Notes: a model not told the origin generated them from the letters alone. A stretch of 64,000 bases of DNA from Cunninghamia lanceolata (GCA_027924645.1 BSBN01001017.1:11930501-11994500), one strand, 5' to 3'. Shown: positions 38,413 to 49,161, numbered from the stretch's first letter. Made by a program: numbers and translations.

Positions 38413-40852
38413 GTGGAAGGTTATGCCTTTTGGTTTATCTAATGCACCTAGTACTTTTATGAGGTTGATGAATGAGGTTTTGAAAGAGTTCATTGGTAAG
38501 TTTGTCATAGTATATCTAGATGACATTCTGATTTTCAGCAACACAAAAGAAGAACATCTCAGACACATAGATTTGGTTCTTAAGAGGTTACATGAAGAGC
38601 AGCTGATGATAAATTTAGACAAGTGTTTGTTCATGCAAGAGGAGATCACATATTTGGGTTTTGTCATTTCACAAGGAAAGTTACAAATGGATAAGGAGAA
38701 GGTAAGTGCCATATTGTCTTGGCCAACCCCAAAGACTATGAATGATGTCAGAAGTTTCCATGGGTTAGCAACCTTCTACAGGAAGTTTATAAGAGGGTTT
38801 AGTCATATTTGTGCACCCATGCTTGATACCATCAAAGGAGGACAGAAGTGCAGATTTGTTTGGACTCAAGGAGCAGATGATTCTTTTGAAACATTGAAGA
38901 AGAAGGTGGCACAGTAGCCAGTCCTTGCACTTCCAGACTTTAACAAAATCTTTCAGTTAGAATGTGATGCCAGTCACATGGCCATTGGAGCAGTACTCAG
39001 CCAAGAAGGTAGACCTATTGCATTTTTCAGTGAGAAGCTCAATGATGCTAAAAAGAGGTATTCCTCATATGATTTGGAAATGTATGCTTTAGTCCAGTCA
39101 CTCAAGAAATGGAGGCATTACTTGATGCCAAAGGAATTCATAGTATTCACAGATAACCAAGCTCTGAGTTTCATAAACAGCCAGGAAAAGCTGAACCACA
39201 GACACATGAAATGGGTAGAAACCTTACAAGCTTTTACTTTTACATTGAAGCATAAGAAAGGAGTCAAGAATAAAGTTGCAGATGTTTTGAGCAAGAGAGT
39301 TCTAACAGTCAACCAGATTCAGTTAGAAAGTGTTGGCATTGATTCACTAAAGACCATGTATGAGACTGACGAAGATTTTGGAGAGATATATCATGTATGT
39401 ACTTCTTTTGGAGAAAAATATCATGCTGAATTCTCTGAATTTTTGATTCAGGATGGATTGTTGTTCAAAGGTGGACAGTTATGTATTCCAAGGTGTTCTA
39501 TGAGGTTAAACATCATTAAGGAGAAACATTGTGGAGCTATGGCAGGTCATTTTGGTCTAGATAAGACTCTTGATCTTGTTCGAAGACATTACTTTTGGCC
39601 TAAGTTACAATCAGATGTCGAAAAATTTGTAGAGACATGTGTGATATGTCAGAAAGCTAAAGGCAGGTCAACTAATGCAAGTTTATATCAGCCCTTACCC
39701 ATTCCTTCCAGACCATGGGAAAGCATAAGTATGGATTTTGTCTTGGGTTTACCAAGGACAAGGAAAGGATTTGATAGTGTTTTTGTTGTAGTGGACAGAT
39801 TCAGCAAAATGGCACATTTCTTGCCATGCAAAACCACTGCTGATGCTTCATACATTGCAGATTTATTTTTCAGGGAGATTGTCAGAATCCATGGATTGCC
39901 TTTGAGTATAGTGTCAGATAGGGATGTGAAGTTTATTGGTCACTTCTGGCGAACTCTTTGGAAGAAACTTGGAACAAATTTGTCTTTTTCCTCTGCATAT
40001 CATCCTCAAACGGATGGACAGACTGAAGTAGTGAACCGTTCCTTAGGAAATTTGCTTAGATGTTTGACAAAACAACATGGAGAAAAGTGGGATAATATTC
40101 TATCTCAAGCTGAATTTTCATATAATGATACTGTTAATAGGAGCACAGGGAAATCACCTTTTTGGATAGTTTATGGTATGCATCCAAGAGGAATTTTGGA
40201 ATTGAGAGATCTACCTACAGTAGACCCTGTTAGTGCAGAAGGAGAAGCTTTTGCAGAAGCCATAAAAGAGGTTCATGATCAAGTCAAGACCCAACTGCAA
40301 CAAACCACTTTGAAGTATAAGGAATATGCTGATAAAAAGAAGAAGGATGTTCAGTTTGATGTTGGAGATTTGGTATGGGTTCATTTGAAGAAGGACAGAC
40401 TTCCTAAGGGAAAATATACTAAACTCATGCAGAGAAAAGTTGGACCATGTCAGATTTTGCACAAGCATGGACAGAATGCTTATGAGATACAACTCCCACC
40501 TGATCTTGGTTTGTCCCCTATATTCAATGTATGTGATTTAACTCCATACAAGTCTTATCCAGATGCAGATCAGGAACTCCTACAGGATACAGTCAATGAT
40601 GACATTCCCAAGCATGATCCTCCACAGTTGCAGAAGGTTTTGGACACCAGAGTGGTCAAACAGACCCGGAACAAACAGTACTTGGAGTATCTAGTCTCTT
40701 GGAAGGGAAAACCTAATTCTGAAGCAGTATGGATGACTGAAGAGCAGATCCAGAAACATGGTGCAGATCTTCATACTCTCATCTCAAGTGGACTTGAGAT
40801 TTCTTCTTTTGGGGAGTATGGTGCAGGAGCACCCCTACAAGACAGGATATAG
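38399..40852 (+). pseudogene. Chromovirus RT-RNase H-integrase-chromodomain (second part)
   Basis: RT continues in the shifted frame with [13 protein letters not shown] and Y-L-D-D at 38513-38524. A single TAG at 38915-38917 interrupts at the RNase H entry; the frame continues with P-V-L-A-L-P-D-F. RNase H: E-C-D-A-S-H-M-A-I-G and F-T-D-N-Q-A-L. Integrase: H-C-G-A-M-A-G-H-F, C-V-I-C-Q-K-A, S-M-D-F-V-L-G-L-P, S-D-R-D-V-K-F, Y-H-P-Q-T-D-G-Q-T-E. Chromodomain: Y-L-E-Y-L-V-S-W-K-G at about 40678-40707. The stop at 40850-40852 lies 34 bp inside the 3' LTR, so the polypurine tract and LTR start are translated as the protein tail. Confidence 0.95.
40811..40818 (+). promoter_or_regulatory. Polypurine tract inside the coding frame
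   Basis: A short purine run ggggag immediately before the LTR, within codons for the protein's last residues (F-G-E-Y). Its position right before TGGTG identifies it. Confidence 0.6.
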
Positions 40853-42503
40853 GTTAATTGTCCGCATGACAGGACATTAGTCTATTTTTAGCATGTTTGA
40901 CTTCATAATATAATAAGGTCCATTGGACCAATGCATATGTATTAGATCAGCCTAGGAGAGTGTGCAGGTAGTTAGAGTTCGTGATCAGGTAGTATGAGCT
41001 GTCCTCTCCCAGCCGCTTGGAAGCTCCCAGCCACTGGGAATCGAGTTGGTAGTACTCGTAGGATATTGCTATAAATAAATCAGATCAGTTAGGGTTTGAG
41101 AGATATGAAGGAGAGTGGTAGTTGTGTTATGTTGTACTAGTGATTGAGTGAAATCCAGAGACCAGTCCAGACATTGTGAAACATTGTTCAGGACATTTGT
41201 GTTTCATCTGAATAAGATCTCATCAATTGCATTATCTGGTTTATCAGTTGTTTATGTTTTGATTTCCGTTCTGATTACAAGTTGATGGATTCTTTCAACC
41301 CTTCCACCGGTTGATTCTGTGAATTGGTGGAATGGTCATGCATGTCAGTTTAGGTTGTATTTTAGTTTTCTGTTTATGCATTTCATTGTTTGAGAGATCA
41401 GTTGGTAGCATGCTATGAATCAACCTAGCATCCTCATGTGCTAGGGTTTAGGAAGATAAACTGTTAAGTTTTGATCTGAAGGTGATCCGGCCCGATCATC
41501 ATATTTTCTTTGTGAAATTGTGCGGTTCTGTGAGTTTGCATGTAGCAGACGGATATACAGGGGTCCGCATGTGCTTTTCCAGTCGGAGTGAATCGCATCG
41601 ACATCTGTGAGTATATCGCTATCCGGATCAGGTTATGAAGCTGATGAAGTTTGTATGTTTCAAGTGCATCAGGATGATATAGGTTGGATATATACTCAGT
41701 GTGTATATCATCGTCGGGATCATCTTTCGTGTGTATTCATCATCCGCATATCGCTATCGTATGCGGAAGTGAAATTTCATTTTTTTGGCTAAGTACCGGA
41801 GAGGTCATCATCAGGATATCAAAAAGGTCATCAGGATATTCATTATCATGCTGCGGAGGATATAAGTGTCTTATATCCTGTTGACATCATCATCAGGTGC
41901 ATTGACATCATCATCAGGTGCATGTGACGTCATCGTCATCAGGATATTGCGAATATCACCCTATGCAAGTTTATCCTACTGTCGCTAAGTGTTTTGGCAT
42001 CGGCGTAAGTCATCGGCATAAAATTTGGTTAACATCATTAGGATGTTTCAATATGACCGAATAAGTCATATCATGATGCTGTTGTTTGTGTAGTCGGATA
42101 TCGGGGTGACGTAAGCATCGAAGGAAAGGTGCTTGAAGTTATCGTCATTAGGATATTTGGAGGCAACCGGATATTTCATATCCCGCTGACGAAGGGTGAT
42201 GATGATGCTAAACATCATGATGCTGCCGATAGAGTTTGGCGCTAAGTGAATAGTGATCATCAGGAGGATAATTGTGTTCGTTGAGTATCATGATGATGCT
42301 GACAGGCGAAAGGCGAAAGGCGGAGGAAGTGAACAGTAGTCAGCAGGAGGATATTTCATGCTCGTCCGAAATATGATGATGTTGTTTGTGTTAGCAGGAA
42401 ATATGATGATGATGCTAAGCTGATAGGTATTATAACATGTTGGTTGTGTTAGTAACTCCTCCTTCCCATTTGTAAGCTCCCGTTGCGTTTTACCTCTGCA
42501 TCA
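40819..42503 (+). repeat. Chromovirus (younger copy) 3' LTR
   Basis: 1685 bp, partner of 34418-36102, followed by TSD ATATA and the resumed AT microsatellite. Confidence 0.97.
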
Positions 42504-42656
42504 ATATATATATATATATATATGGGGGATTGCGTCGACCAAATATGTAAATTTTTAAAGGATTCACAGGTAAGTGCAAAAAGATGGGGGGCCAAAAAGT
42601 GGCCGCATAGTTTTTTTAAAAAAATACATAACGTGCTCACATTATGGTCTGGTAAT

Positions 42657-42675
42657 GATGAGCCTAATGCTCATC
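42657..42675. other. Small perfect hairpin upstream of the split gene
   Basis: GATGAGC-ctaat-GCTCATC, a perfect 7-bp stem, lies within a larger imperfect inverted repeat (cataacgtgctcacattatgg against ccataacgctctcgcatt). It may be a remnant of a small inverted-repeat element or part of the promoter. Confidence 0.5.
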
Positions 42676-42727
42676 AACACCAAACCATAACGCTCTCGCA
42701 TTATAACGTGAGTGCATTATTACTTCC

Positions 42728-42734
42728 TATAAAT
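42728..42734 (+). promoter_or_regulatory. Candidate TATA box of the split gene
   Basis: TATAAAT followed by a pyrimidine-rich leader and aaccctagg, a layout common in plant 5' leaders, about 135 bp before the candidate start codon at 42867. Confidence 0.4.
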
Positions 42735-42866
42735 TTTAAAAAAAGCACTTCACTTCATTCCATTTCTTTTTCCTCTTATATACCCGCAACCTGCAAACCC
42801 TAGGAAGTGTGCTCGCATTTTAGAGATCTCAATTTGACATAAAAATCTTTGCAATTTGTCTCCAAA

Positions 42867-43658
42867 ATGCCTCCACAACGTTGAGCACACCAAAGGAGTG
42901 ATTTTTATTTATTTATTTCTCTGAATTTATTTCTAAATAGGTAGGTTTGAGTTGATTTTTGATGTAAATTTTGTTAATTGTCAGCAAATTTTAATGCACC
43001 TCCTCCTCCTCCTCCTTCATAAAATCCTATAGAACAACAATCTCCTCCATCCATTCCTCGACATGCCCCTGGAACATAAGAAAATATAATGGGGTAAATT
43101 TAAAACAACAAAAAAGAAATTGAAGATATAATTTCAAGGTTGAAATATCCTTCCACTTCAACCTTGCATAGGTCCACGCTTACTGAATCTCTTGAATCTA
43201 TGTTATCAAATGTAGATTCAATTAGCAAGCAAATAACTAGTTGGATGGATAAGAGGACAGAGTTTAGAGATTATTATGTAGACAAGCTATCATACCAAGA
43301 TGTGAAAAAATTACAAATCACAAAATTAGACTTGTGTTCGATTTTCACAAACCCACAAACAAATCAACCTCCACCCATTACATGCAAGAGGTTCCCTATC
43401 CATTGGTGCAACAACCAAGTGATAAGGGACAATTTTGGATAGAGGTGGTGGATGGTTTTTGACCATCCTCCATGCAATAATAATGAGGTCCCGCAATACT
43501 TTTTGAGGAAACTCTACTGCGAGTTTGTCCTCAATAAAGTGCCAAACTATTTTGATATGCGGGACTTCCAGGGTAGAGGTGGGTGGTCAGCACAAGATAG
43601 ACCAGGGGCACGTCTTGACCCACAGCAGATAGTGAGATGAGTAATCAGTAGACCAGCC
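42867..43658 (+). pseudogene. Split gene of unknown function, left part (interrupted by the giant element)
   Basis: The candidate start is MPPQR at 42867, with a short first exon (possible donor GT at 42898) and a second exon from the acceptor at 42984; the phases of these two junctions fit. The second exon opens with a proline run (N-A-P-P-P-P-P-P), then K-E-I-E-D-I-I-S-R-L-K and a charged helical region (43140-43442). After a TAG it reads R-W-W-M-V-F-D-H-P-P-C and Q-Y-F-L-R-K-L-Y-C-E-F. Further stops include TGA at 43638. I do not recognise the family. It runs in frame into 61131 once the insertion and one TSD copy are removed. Stops mostly fit C-to-T change of CAG or CGA codons, so the gene was probably decaying, or decayed after the insertion. 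Confidence 0.5.
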
Positions 43659-43814
43659 TGTTAGCACAGTAAAATTTTCAAAATTTTACTATTCCCTTAT
43701 TCCATCATATTTGAATAAACCCTAAGGAATATCCCAAAAGGACCACAATATAAAATTTTTGTATCTCATAAAATGTCTAGGGATGAACAATGTCAAAAAT
43801 CATCAAAATCAATC

Positions 43815-44735
43815 CATCGGCATAAGGTCGTGTGGCTTACACCGATACACAAGGAATTGTTTGAAAACAACCATCGGCGTGAAAATAGAGATCGGAAGAA
43901 GAATCATGGAGCTCACCGATGGAGTAAGCAACACCGATGACTTTACATCGGCAAGAAAGGCAAGTGGTCATGCCGATCGGTATGACAAATATCTATCGGA
44001 TGATCTTTTAGAAGTTGCCCCGACGGTATATATCATACCGATGAAGCACTTTCGGCAAGAGTTTCACCGAACAGCACGCGAGGGTAACAAAGCAATTGTC
44101 ATCGGTGAGAAATGAACCATCGGAATAGAAAACAAGTAAGTCTCCGACGATCAAAAGTCCTGGCGATAAGAAAGTTATCGGCAAGACTCACAGCGATGCA
44201 TCTTCATCGGGATAGCTTGACATATCGGAACAAAAGAAGCAAGTCTTGCCGATTCATAAGTCACGGCGATCAAAAGATATCGGTGACACTTTACTAAGCT
44301 TTGCCTGATGAAGGATGCGATAAAGGGCATCGGGGAGATGATTTGGATCGGGATATCTTGAGAAAGCTATCCCGATAGAGAATGTCATTCCGATAAAGAT
44401 AAAAGTTCATACATAAACAGACTATCGGTAAGACAATAAAGATCAGGGAGACATAATTTTAGTATCCCGATGGTCTCAATCTTCCCGATAAGCAAAGTAT
44501 ATCGGTGGGACTTGCCATATCGCGGAGAGATCTAAAACCCTTGGCGATGAAGGAAATCATGCCGATGGTCACACCCACTTGAAATATGATACTACATGGC
44601 ATCGGGGATACAATTGAGGGGTCATGCCGATTGACCGTCCGCGCCATAAAAAAGGGTTGAGGTCGTCCAGACATTTCAAAAAGCACGCCGATAGGAAGAG
44701 TTATGGCGATGTGACACTTCACAGCGATGAACATT
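43815..44735. repeat. ATCGG/CCGAT motif cluster in U3
   Basis: About 30 occurrences of ATCGG or its complement CCGAT in 920 bp, in both orientations, with spacings of roughly 10-60 bp and no fixed period. In sequence this AT-rich one or two would be expected by chance. They appear in varied contexts (gccgat, catcggc, tatcggt), so it is not a simple tandem array. Multiple binding sites for a protein, or a template for RNA structure, are the obvious hypotheses. The block lies upstream of the LTR ORF. Confidence 0.8.
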
Positions 44736-44935
44736 GAATTGATCAGATAATTAATACAAAACGGCTACAAAGTTCATACGATCATTATAATTGCAAAAAA
44801 CCGTCCAAGAGCAGAATACAGAAGAATTCTCAGGGCAAAAGCAAAGGCTTCCAATTCCAGCCATTGAGCGACAGGTACACATACACAAACCACTATATTA
44901 CCTGTATTTGAATTTCCTGCCAAATTTTTCAAAAA

Positions 44936-47920
44936 ATGGAAACTTCGGGGAAAGGAAAAGGAAGAAAATCACAAGGGGAAACCAGTAAACCAAAGAAGCA
45001 AAAAACTGATCAAACCCCTGAAGAAAAAGTGAAAGACAGGAAACTAAATCAGGACTTGATTGATCAGTTGCCTGGGTCAGCTCCCAAGGCCAGGAGGTCT
45101 GCCCAACTCAGGGCAGAAGTAGAAAAATTGGAAGACAAACATAAGCGCCTGGGAGATATTTGGACCCCAATTAGGGGATATGAACTCTTCAGGTTTCACT
45201 ACAACAGAAGATTTAGAAATGCCCCTGTGTCAAACCCATGGCACATGAATTTAGGCAAACTGGTTGTACCTAATGTATTCTTGAATGTAGAACTCCTGCA
45301 ACTGTTAGCCAGGCATTACAATTCAGGCCTGAAAGCTATCTGCAACCCTCAGGGAGAACCAATTGTACACCTATCAAAAAATGCTATTTGTGAGGTGTAT
45401 GATTTGGATGATTTGTGCACTGTCCCTATTGTTTATGAAGATTTGGATAAAGAATACTGGAGAATGGATACAACCTACAATGGATGGAGGTTACCCATTC
45501 ATAGACCCAGGATTGAAGGAGAAGTGATACCCTTGACTGAGAATGATGGCCCTCCCTTTCATGTATCCATTTTTGAACCATACATTCAATATACTTACTA
45601 TTCTGTAGGCCAAGTCCTTGGCTCAGAGATCCCTGAGTTCATGGCTATTCCTCTAATGGTCATAACCTCTGATATTCAATGTCACAATGCCAGACAGTTT
45701 GATTATGCCTCCTATGTTGCTACTAGAATAGACTCTGGTCTATCTGCAATGAAAAACAATGCTCCAGCATGCTCTTTTGAGCATTACTCGATGCTCATGC
45801 ATATGGTCTTATACTACGGCCAGGAAGTAGGATTGTGGCCAAATGAGCTTCAAGTTGTTGCTGCAGGTAAGAAAGGGGAGAAGATACCTGTACAAATGTG
45901 GACCAGAATCTGGGATAGCAGGTATGCTAACTCCAGCTATGCTCAATTTGAAGAGCATTGTGTTAAAGTGCTGTATAGGTATTTCAACCACCCCTGTGAA
46001 TATTCAATTTCAGATGAAATAAAAAGATTCCTCAGACCAAAAGATTTTGGTGGCCCCCCTGCTGTCACTCATAATTGGGGAGACTGGTATTGTTTTGAGG
46101 ATGCTACTATGATTAGAGTGTATGGTTTTGAGGATGCTCCCTTTATATTGCCTAAAACTGTCCCTGACAGGATTGCATATCTGGAAATAATTAGGCAAAT
46201 GCATTGTTCCAATGTCATGCATCTAAGTTCGCATCATAAACAATCATTCATGCCTAGTACTTTGTGTTTTGGAGATTTTATTGTGGTTTCAAAAGAAGGG
46301 TACAATCTCATTTTGGATAAACTAATGCATTATAACATGGTGACTGCTGAGGTGAGGAAAGGGTTTGACCCTGAGGGTTTCATTGACTATGCAAGAAGAA
46401 AACAAAATCTCAGTGGATACATGCACATACATTATCCACATGATGATGTCATTAGAAATTTGGAAGAGGCTGAAGTCGATTTGGTGGTGGAGAAATATAA
46501 CAGAGATTTGAATGAAAAGAAAAAGCAGTTGGCAGAAGTTGAAGTGGTATCCTCTGAGGAGGAAGAATTGACTGAACAGCCACAAGATAAGACAATAGAA
46601 ATGTCTAAAAGAAAAATGCAACAATATCAGCCTCCAGTTGTGATACATGATGAGGAGGGGTCTGCTGATGAAGATCCACGCCAAAAGGCTTATGATTCTT
46701 TTGTGTCAGATGATACATTCATTCATTCGAAGGAATTTAAATCATTCCTGTATAAATACAAGGGAAAGGAAATTAGAGAGTCAGTAGATAATGTTTCTGC
46801 TGACAATGAAAAACAGTTATTAGAGATGTTAAAGGAGATAGTGGACAAGGAAATGCAGGACATGACACCAAGCAGAGGCAGACAGCTGCTTAAAGATGCA
46901 GGGGTTATGATTTTTCCCGGCTTGGATTTAAATTCTGCTCTGGTTTTTGATAGTTTTTTGAATAATGCTGATGATAAGTATAAGCTTACTCCAGAAGGAG
47001 TTAATGAAGTCTATATGGGAACGAGATACAATAATGATGAAAATTCTTTAATGATATGGGCATTGTATCCTCCCCATAAGAAGACGGCCATCATAGACAC
47101 TGAGAAAACTTTTGGCCATGTTATGACTTTTAGAGCAGGTGAGACTGACCCCATAATTACTGCAGACATTGGTATCAATGTTGCAAAATTGAATAAAGCA
47201 CAAGCTCAGATGTTAATCAAGGAAAGGGATGCTTATAAGCTGAATTGTGAAAGATTAACAAAGGAGAATGACTACTTGAAGGACGCTGTTAAGAGCACCT
47301 TTGGGCAATCTACGAAGAGAATAACTCAAGGTGAAAGCTCACAAAGTAGTCAAGAGATATCCCATGATCAAGCCAAACAAATTCAAATAGATGCATTTGT
47401 TACAATACTGCAGAGCAGGTATGCAAACATGGTACGGTGGTTAAACCAGTTTTGGGATAACTACTCGGAAAATCATAAAGCAGTCAAAGAACATGAGAGG
47501 CTTGATCAGAGGATACAAGAAAAGGTGATCGAGTTGCAAAACAGAGGTACCCCTGATAGCACAGATATCTCTGATGCAAGAGCATTACTCAAAAGGCACC
47601 AGAATTATTATGATAAACTCAAAGCTGATGCTAAGGAAGGGATTGATGCATCAGACGCAGGGGTGCCCAGGATATTCAAAGATAATGGAGAGGTAAAGAG
47701 CAAAGAAGAGTGGACTGTTGATTGTCAAGTTATATTGCACAAAGCCACAGGAGCTCTAAAAAATAAAGCCTCTGTATCTACAGAAGTTTGCAAGCAACTG
47801 GAGGAAATGGTCACCCTCGATATAATCACCAGGAGTGCAGTCGAGCTTACTGATTCTCACCGTGCGCAGGAGTACTTGGATCATCTAACAAAAGTCTATT
47901 TATGGCTAAACAGAGCCTAA
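44936..47920 (+). CDS. 994-aa protein of unknown function encoded inside the 5' LTR
   Basis: The ATG sits in a good plant context (aaaaaATGG). The N terminus is lysine-rich with nuclear-localisation-like patches (residues 5-35). A globular region follows (about 75-500), with many aromatics, H-M-N-L-G-K-L-V-V-P and E-I-P-E-F-M-A-I-P-L. Then comes an acidic linker (about 540-600; S-S-E-E-E-E, D-E-E-G-S-A-D-E-D), a second region (625-740) and a likely coiled coil (about 750-790, L-I-K-E-R-D-A-Y-K-L-N). The C-terminal region is helical. I see no protease, polymerase, integrase, zinc knuckle, signal peptide or membrane segment. Ogre elements are known to carry an extra ORF of unknown function, but between the 5' LTR and gag, not in the LTR. 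This frame lies upstream of the LTR TATA box, hence in U3. Confidence 0.85.
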   Translation: METSGKGKGRKSQGETSKPKKQKTDQTPEEKVKDRKLNQDLIDQLPGSAPKARRSAQLRAEVEKLEDKHKRLGDIWTPIRGYELFRFHYNRRFRNAPVSNPWHMNLGKLVVPNVFLNVELLQLLARHYNSGLKAICNPQGEPIVHLSKNAICEVYDLDDLCTVPIVYEDLDKEYWRMDTTYNGWRLPIHRPRIEGEVIPLTENDGPPFHVSIFEPYIQYTYYSVGQVLGSEIPEFMAIPLMVITSDIQCHNARQFDYASYVATRIDSGLSAMKNNAPACSFEHYSMLMHMVLYYGQEVGLWPNELQVVAAGKKGEKIPVQMWTRIWDSRYANSSYAQFEEHCVKVLYRYFNHPCEYSISDEIKRFLRPKDFGGPPAVTHNWGDWYCFEDATMIRVYGFEDAPFILPKTVPDRIAYLEIIRQMHCSNVMHLSSHHKQSFMPSTLCFGDFIVVSKEGYNLILDKLMHYNMVTAEVRKGFDPEGFIDYARRKQNLSGYMHIHYPHDDVIRNLEEAEVDLVVEKYNRDLNEKKKQLAEVEVVSSEEEELTEQPQDKTIEMSKRKMQQYQPPVVIHDEEGSADEDPRQKAYDSFVSDDTFIHSKEFKSFLYKYKGKEIRESVDNVSADNEKQLLEMLKEIVDKEMQDMTPSRGRQLLKDAGVMIFPGLDLNSALVFDSFLNNADDKYKLTPEGVNEVYMGTRYNNDENSLMIWALYPPHKKTAIIDTEKTFGHVMTFRAGETDPIITADIGINVAKLNKAQAQMLIKERDAYKLNCERLTKENDYLKDAVKSTFGQSTKRITQGESSQSSQEISHDQAKQIQIDAFVTILQSRYANMVRWLNQFWDNYSENHKAVKEHERLDQRIQEKVIELQNRGTPDSTDISDARALLKRHQNYYDKLKADAKEGIDASDAGVPRIFKDNGEVKSKEEWTVDCQVILHKATGALKNKASVSTEVCKQLEEMVTLDIITRSAVELTDSHRAQEYLDHLTKVYLWLNRA

Positions 47921-47995
47921 TTAAGATTATGTAATTATTGTTTGTTAAAATCCCAAGAGACTTATTGAAGAGTTGTATCTCTTCATGAAAATATC

Positions 47996-48002
47996 TATAT
48001 AA
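47996..48002 (+). promoter_or_regulatory. TATA box of the giant element
   Basis: TATATAA 75 bp after the LTR ORF stop and about 980 bp before the LTR end. The genomic RNA would start near 48030, excluding the 5' LTR copy of the ORF but including the 3' LTR copy. The same site is at 60142-60148. Confidence 0.6.
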
Positions 48003-48982
48003 GTTCAAACAATCTATGCTGAAAGATCATCAGCAGTAGAAGTATTCATATATACATATACATAATATTCCAAAATGACCGTGTTGCATATTTTATTTTG
48101 AGGAAGAAATTTGAAGTTCTCTGATTCAGTATTTCTACTTTGGTATCAGTTATTTGTTGAAATTATTCAATTGTGTGGCTGTCTCCATTTCTGCATTTCC
48201 CTGTTATTCAGATTAAGATATCAAGTATATATTTAATCTGTCAATACACATTCGCTGTATCTGTGTGCTTAATTCGGTTGGTGTCCATCCTAAGGAATTA
48301 AACCCTTCTGATTTATTCACAGTAGCCTGGAAGTAGTAAGTTGGGATCACTAAGTAGAGCCATATAATTAGTATTGACACACTGTCTCCAGTAAAATATT
48401 ATCTGTTAATCTTGTCTTTTCATTTCATTTGGTTCCTTCAAGTAAGGATTAAAATACCTTCTGGTGAATTATAAGATATCTGATTTTATTTGGTTGGATT
48501 ATCAAGAAGAGTCTGTCAGTCATTTACTTGCACGTTTATACAAGCTATAAACCAGAACTGTGCCAAATATCTAGAATTATTACCATTTAGAAACTACTGT
48601 TCTTAGTCCTTCAAATTGACTCTGTTACCCAACAAGGCACTGGTCTCATTCAACTCATTAATTAAAACCTTTTTTGATATTGCTTATACAATTTCTGCCA
48701 ATCACTTATTAAACATTACACATAGAATTAATTAGTCAGCTTTGTCATCTATCTTATATCCTATGCCATTGTAGATAGACCTAGTTAGTCCATTCATCCA
48801 CACTCAGACTGCTTTAATATTTCAAGGTTCACCCACCTAGGTGTAGCAAGACCTAAAGTGTAGGAAATCATCAAACCTTGAAGGTTGATTTCATCAAGTT
48901 AGTTCAAAAACGTTGCAAATCCAAATATAGAGCCTGGCATCCTCTTAGGATTAGTAACTTGCATTTTTGAGACCTAACAAAT

Positions 48983-49000
48983 TGGCGACTCTGCTGGGGA
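48983..49000 (+). promoter_or_regulatory. Primer binding site, Tat/Ogre type
   Basis: TGGCGACTCTGCTGGGGA, 3 bp after the LTR. Tat/Ogre elements are known to use a TGGCGACTC-type site matching an arginine tRNA. Two related but imperfect segments follow in the leader at 49061-49080 and 49126-49137. Confidence 0.85.
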
Positions 49001-49161
49001 ACTAGTAAAAAGACCTTAGAATTTAATCCTTTCTTCCATAGAGTCATTTAAAATTTCTTTTTGGTAACTCTGCTGGTGACACAGAACCTTACAGATAAAA
49101 ATATAAACTTTTCCTATTCAATAGGTGGCGACTCTAGTTACAATCATAACAAAAATTTCAA
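49001..49161 (+). other. Leader of the giant element with two PBS-like repeats
   Basis: Untranslated stretch between PBS and gag. It repeats the PBS twice in degraded form (ttggtaactctgctggtgac at 49061; tggcgactctag at 49126). These may be relics of PBS shifts, or pairing or packaging signals. Confidence 0.7.

Larger units (their letters stand above)
34418..42503 (+). mobile_element. Well-preserved Gypsy chromovirus
   Basis: Two LTRs of identical length (1685 bp: 34418-36102 and 40819-42503) start TGGTGCAGG and end CTGCATCA, flanked by ATATA. The PBS is at 36106-36117. One gag-pol frame (36157-40852) holds knuckle, protease, RT, RNase H, integrase and chromodomain. Damage is limited to two stop codons (36526, 38915) and one frameshift near 38410. 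I count about 30 differences between the LTRs by eye (near 1.9 %), mostly transitions, so it is clearly younger than the chromovirus at 21860 and older than the Tat element at 43659. Confidence 0.97.
43659..48979 (+). repeat. Giant element 5' LTR (5.3 kb)
   Basis: The LTR contains, in order, an AT-rich start (43659-43800), a 0.9-kb ATCGG/CCGAT-rich block, a 994-codon ORF, a TATA box (47996) and about 1 kb of R/U5 sequence. U3 would therefore be about 4.4 kb, very long for any LTR element. Confidence 0.97.

Noticed and set aside
43759..44297. 118- and 61-codon frames inside the ATCGG block (also 55905-56443)
   Set aside because: Open by virtue of the repeated word; no conserved protein features. 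The block is better explained as non-coding.
46322..46684. 120-codon antisense frame in the LTR ORF (also at 58468-58830)
   Set aside because: Exact shadow of the 994-codon frame; hydrophobic composition follows from reading charged codons backwards.
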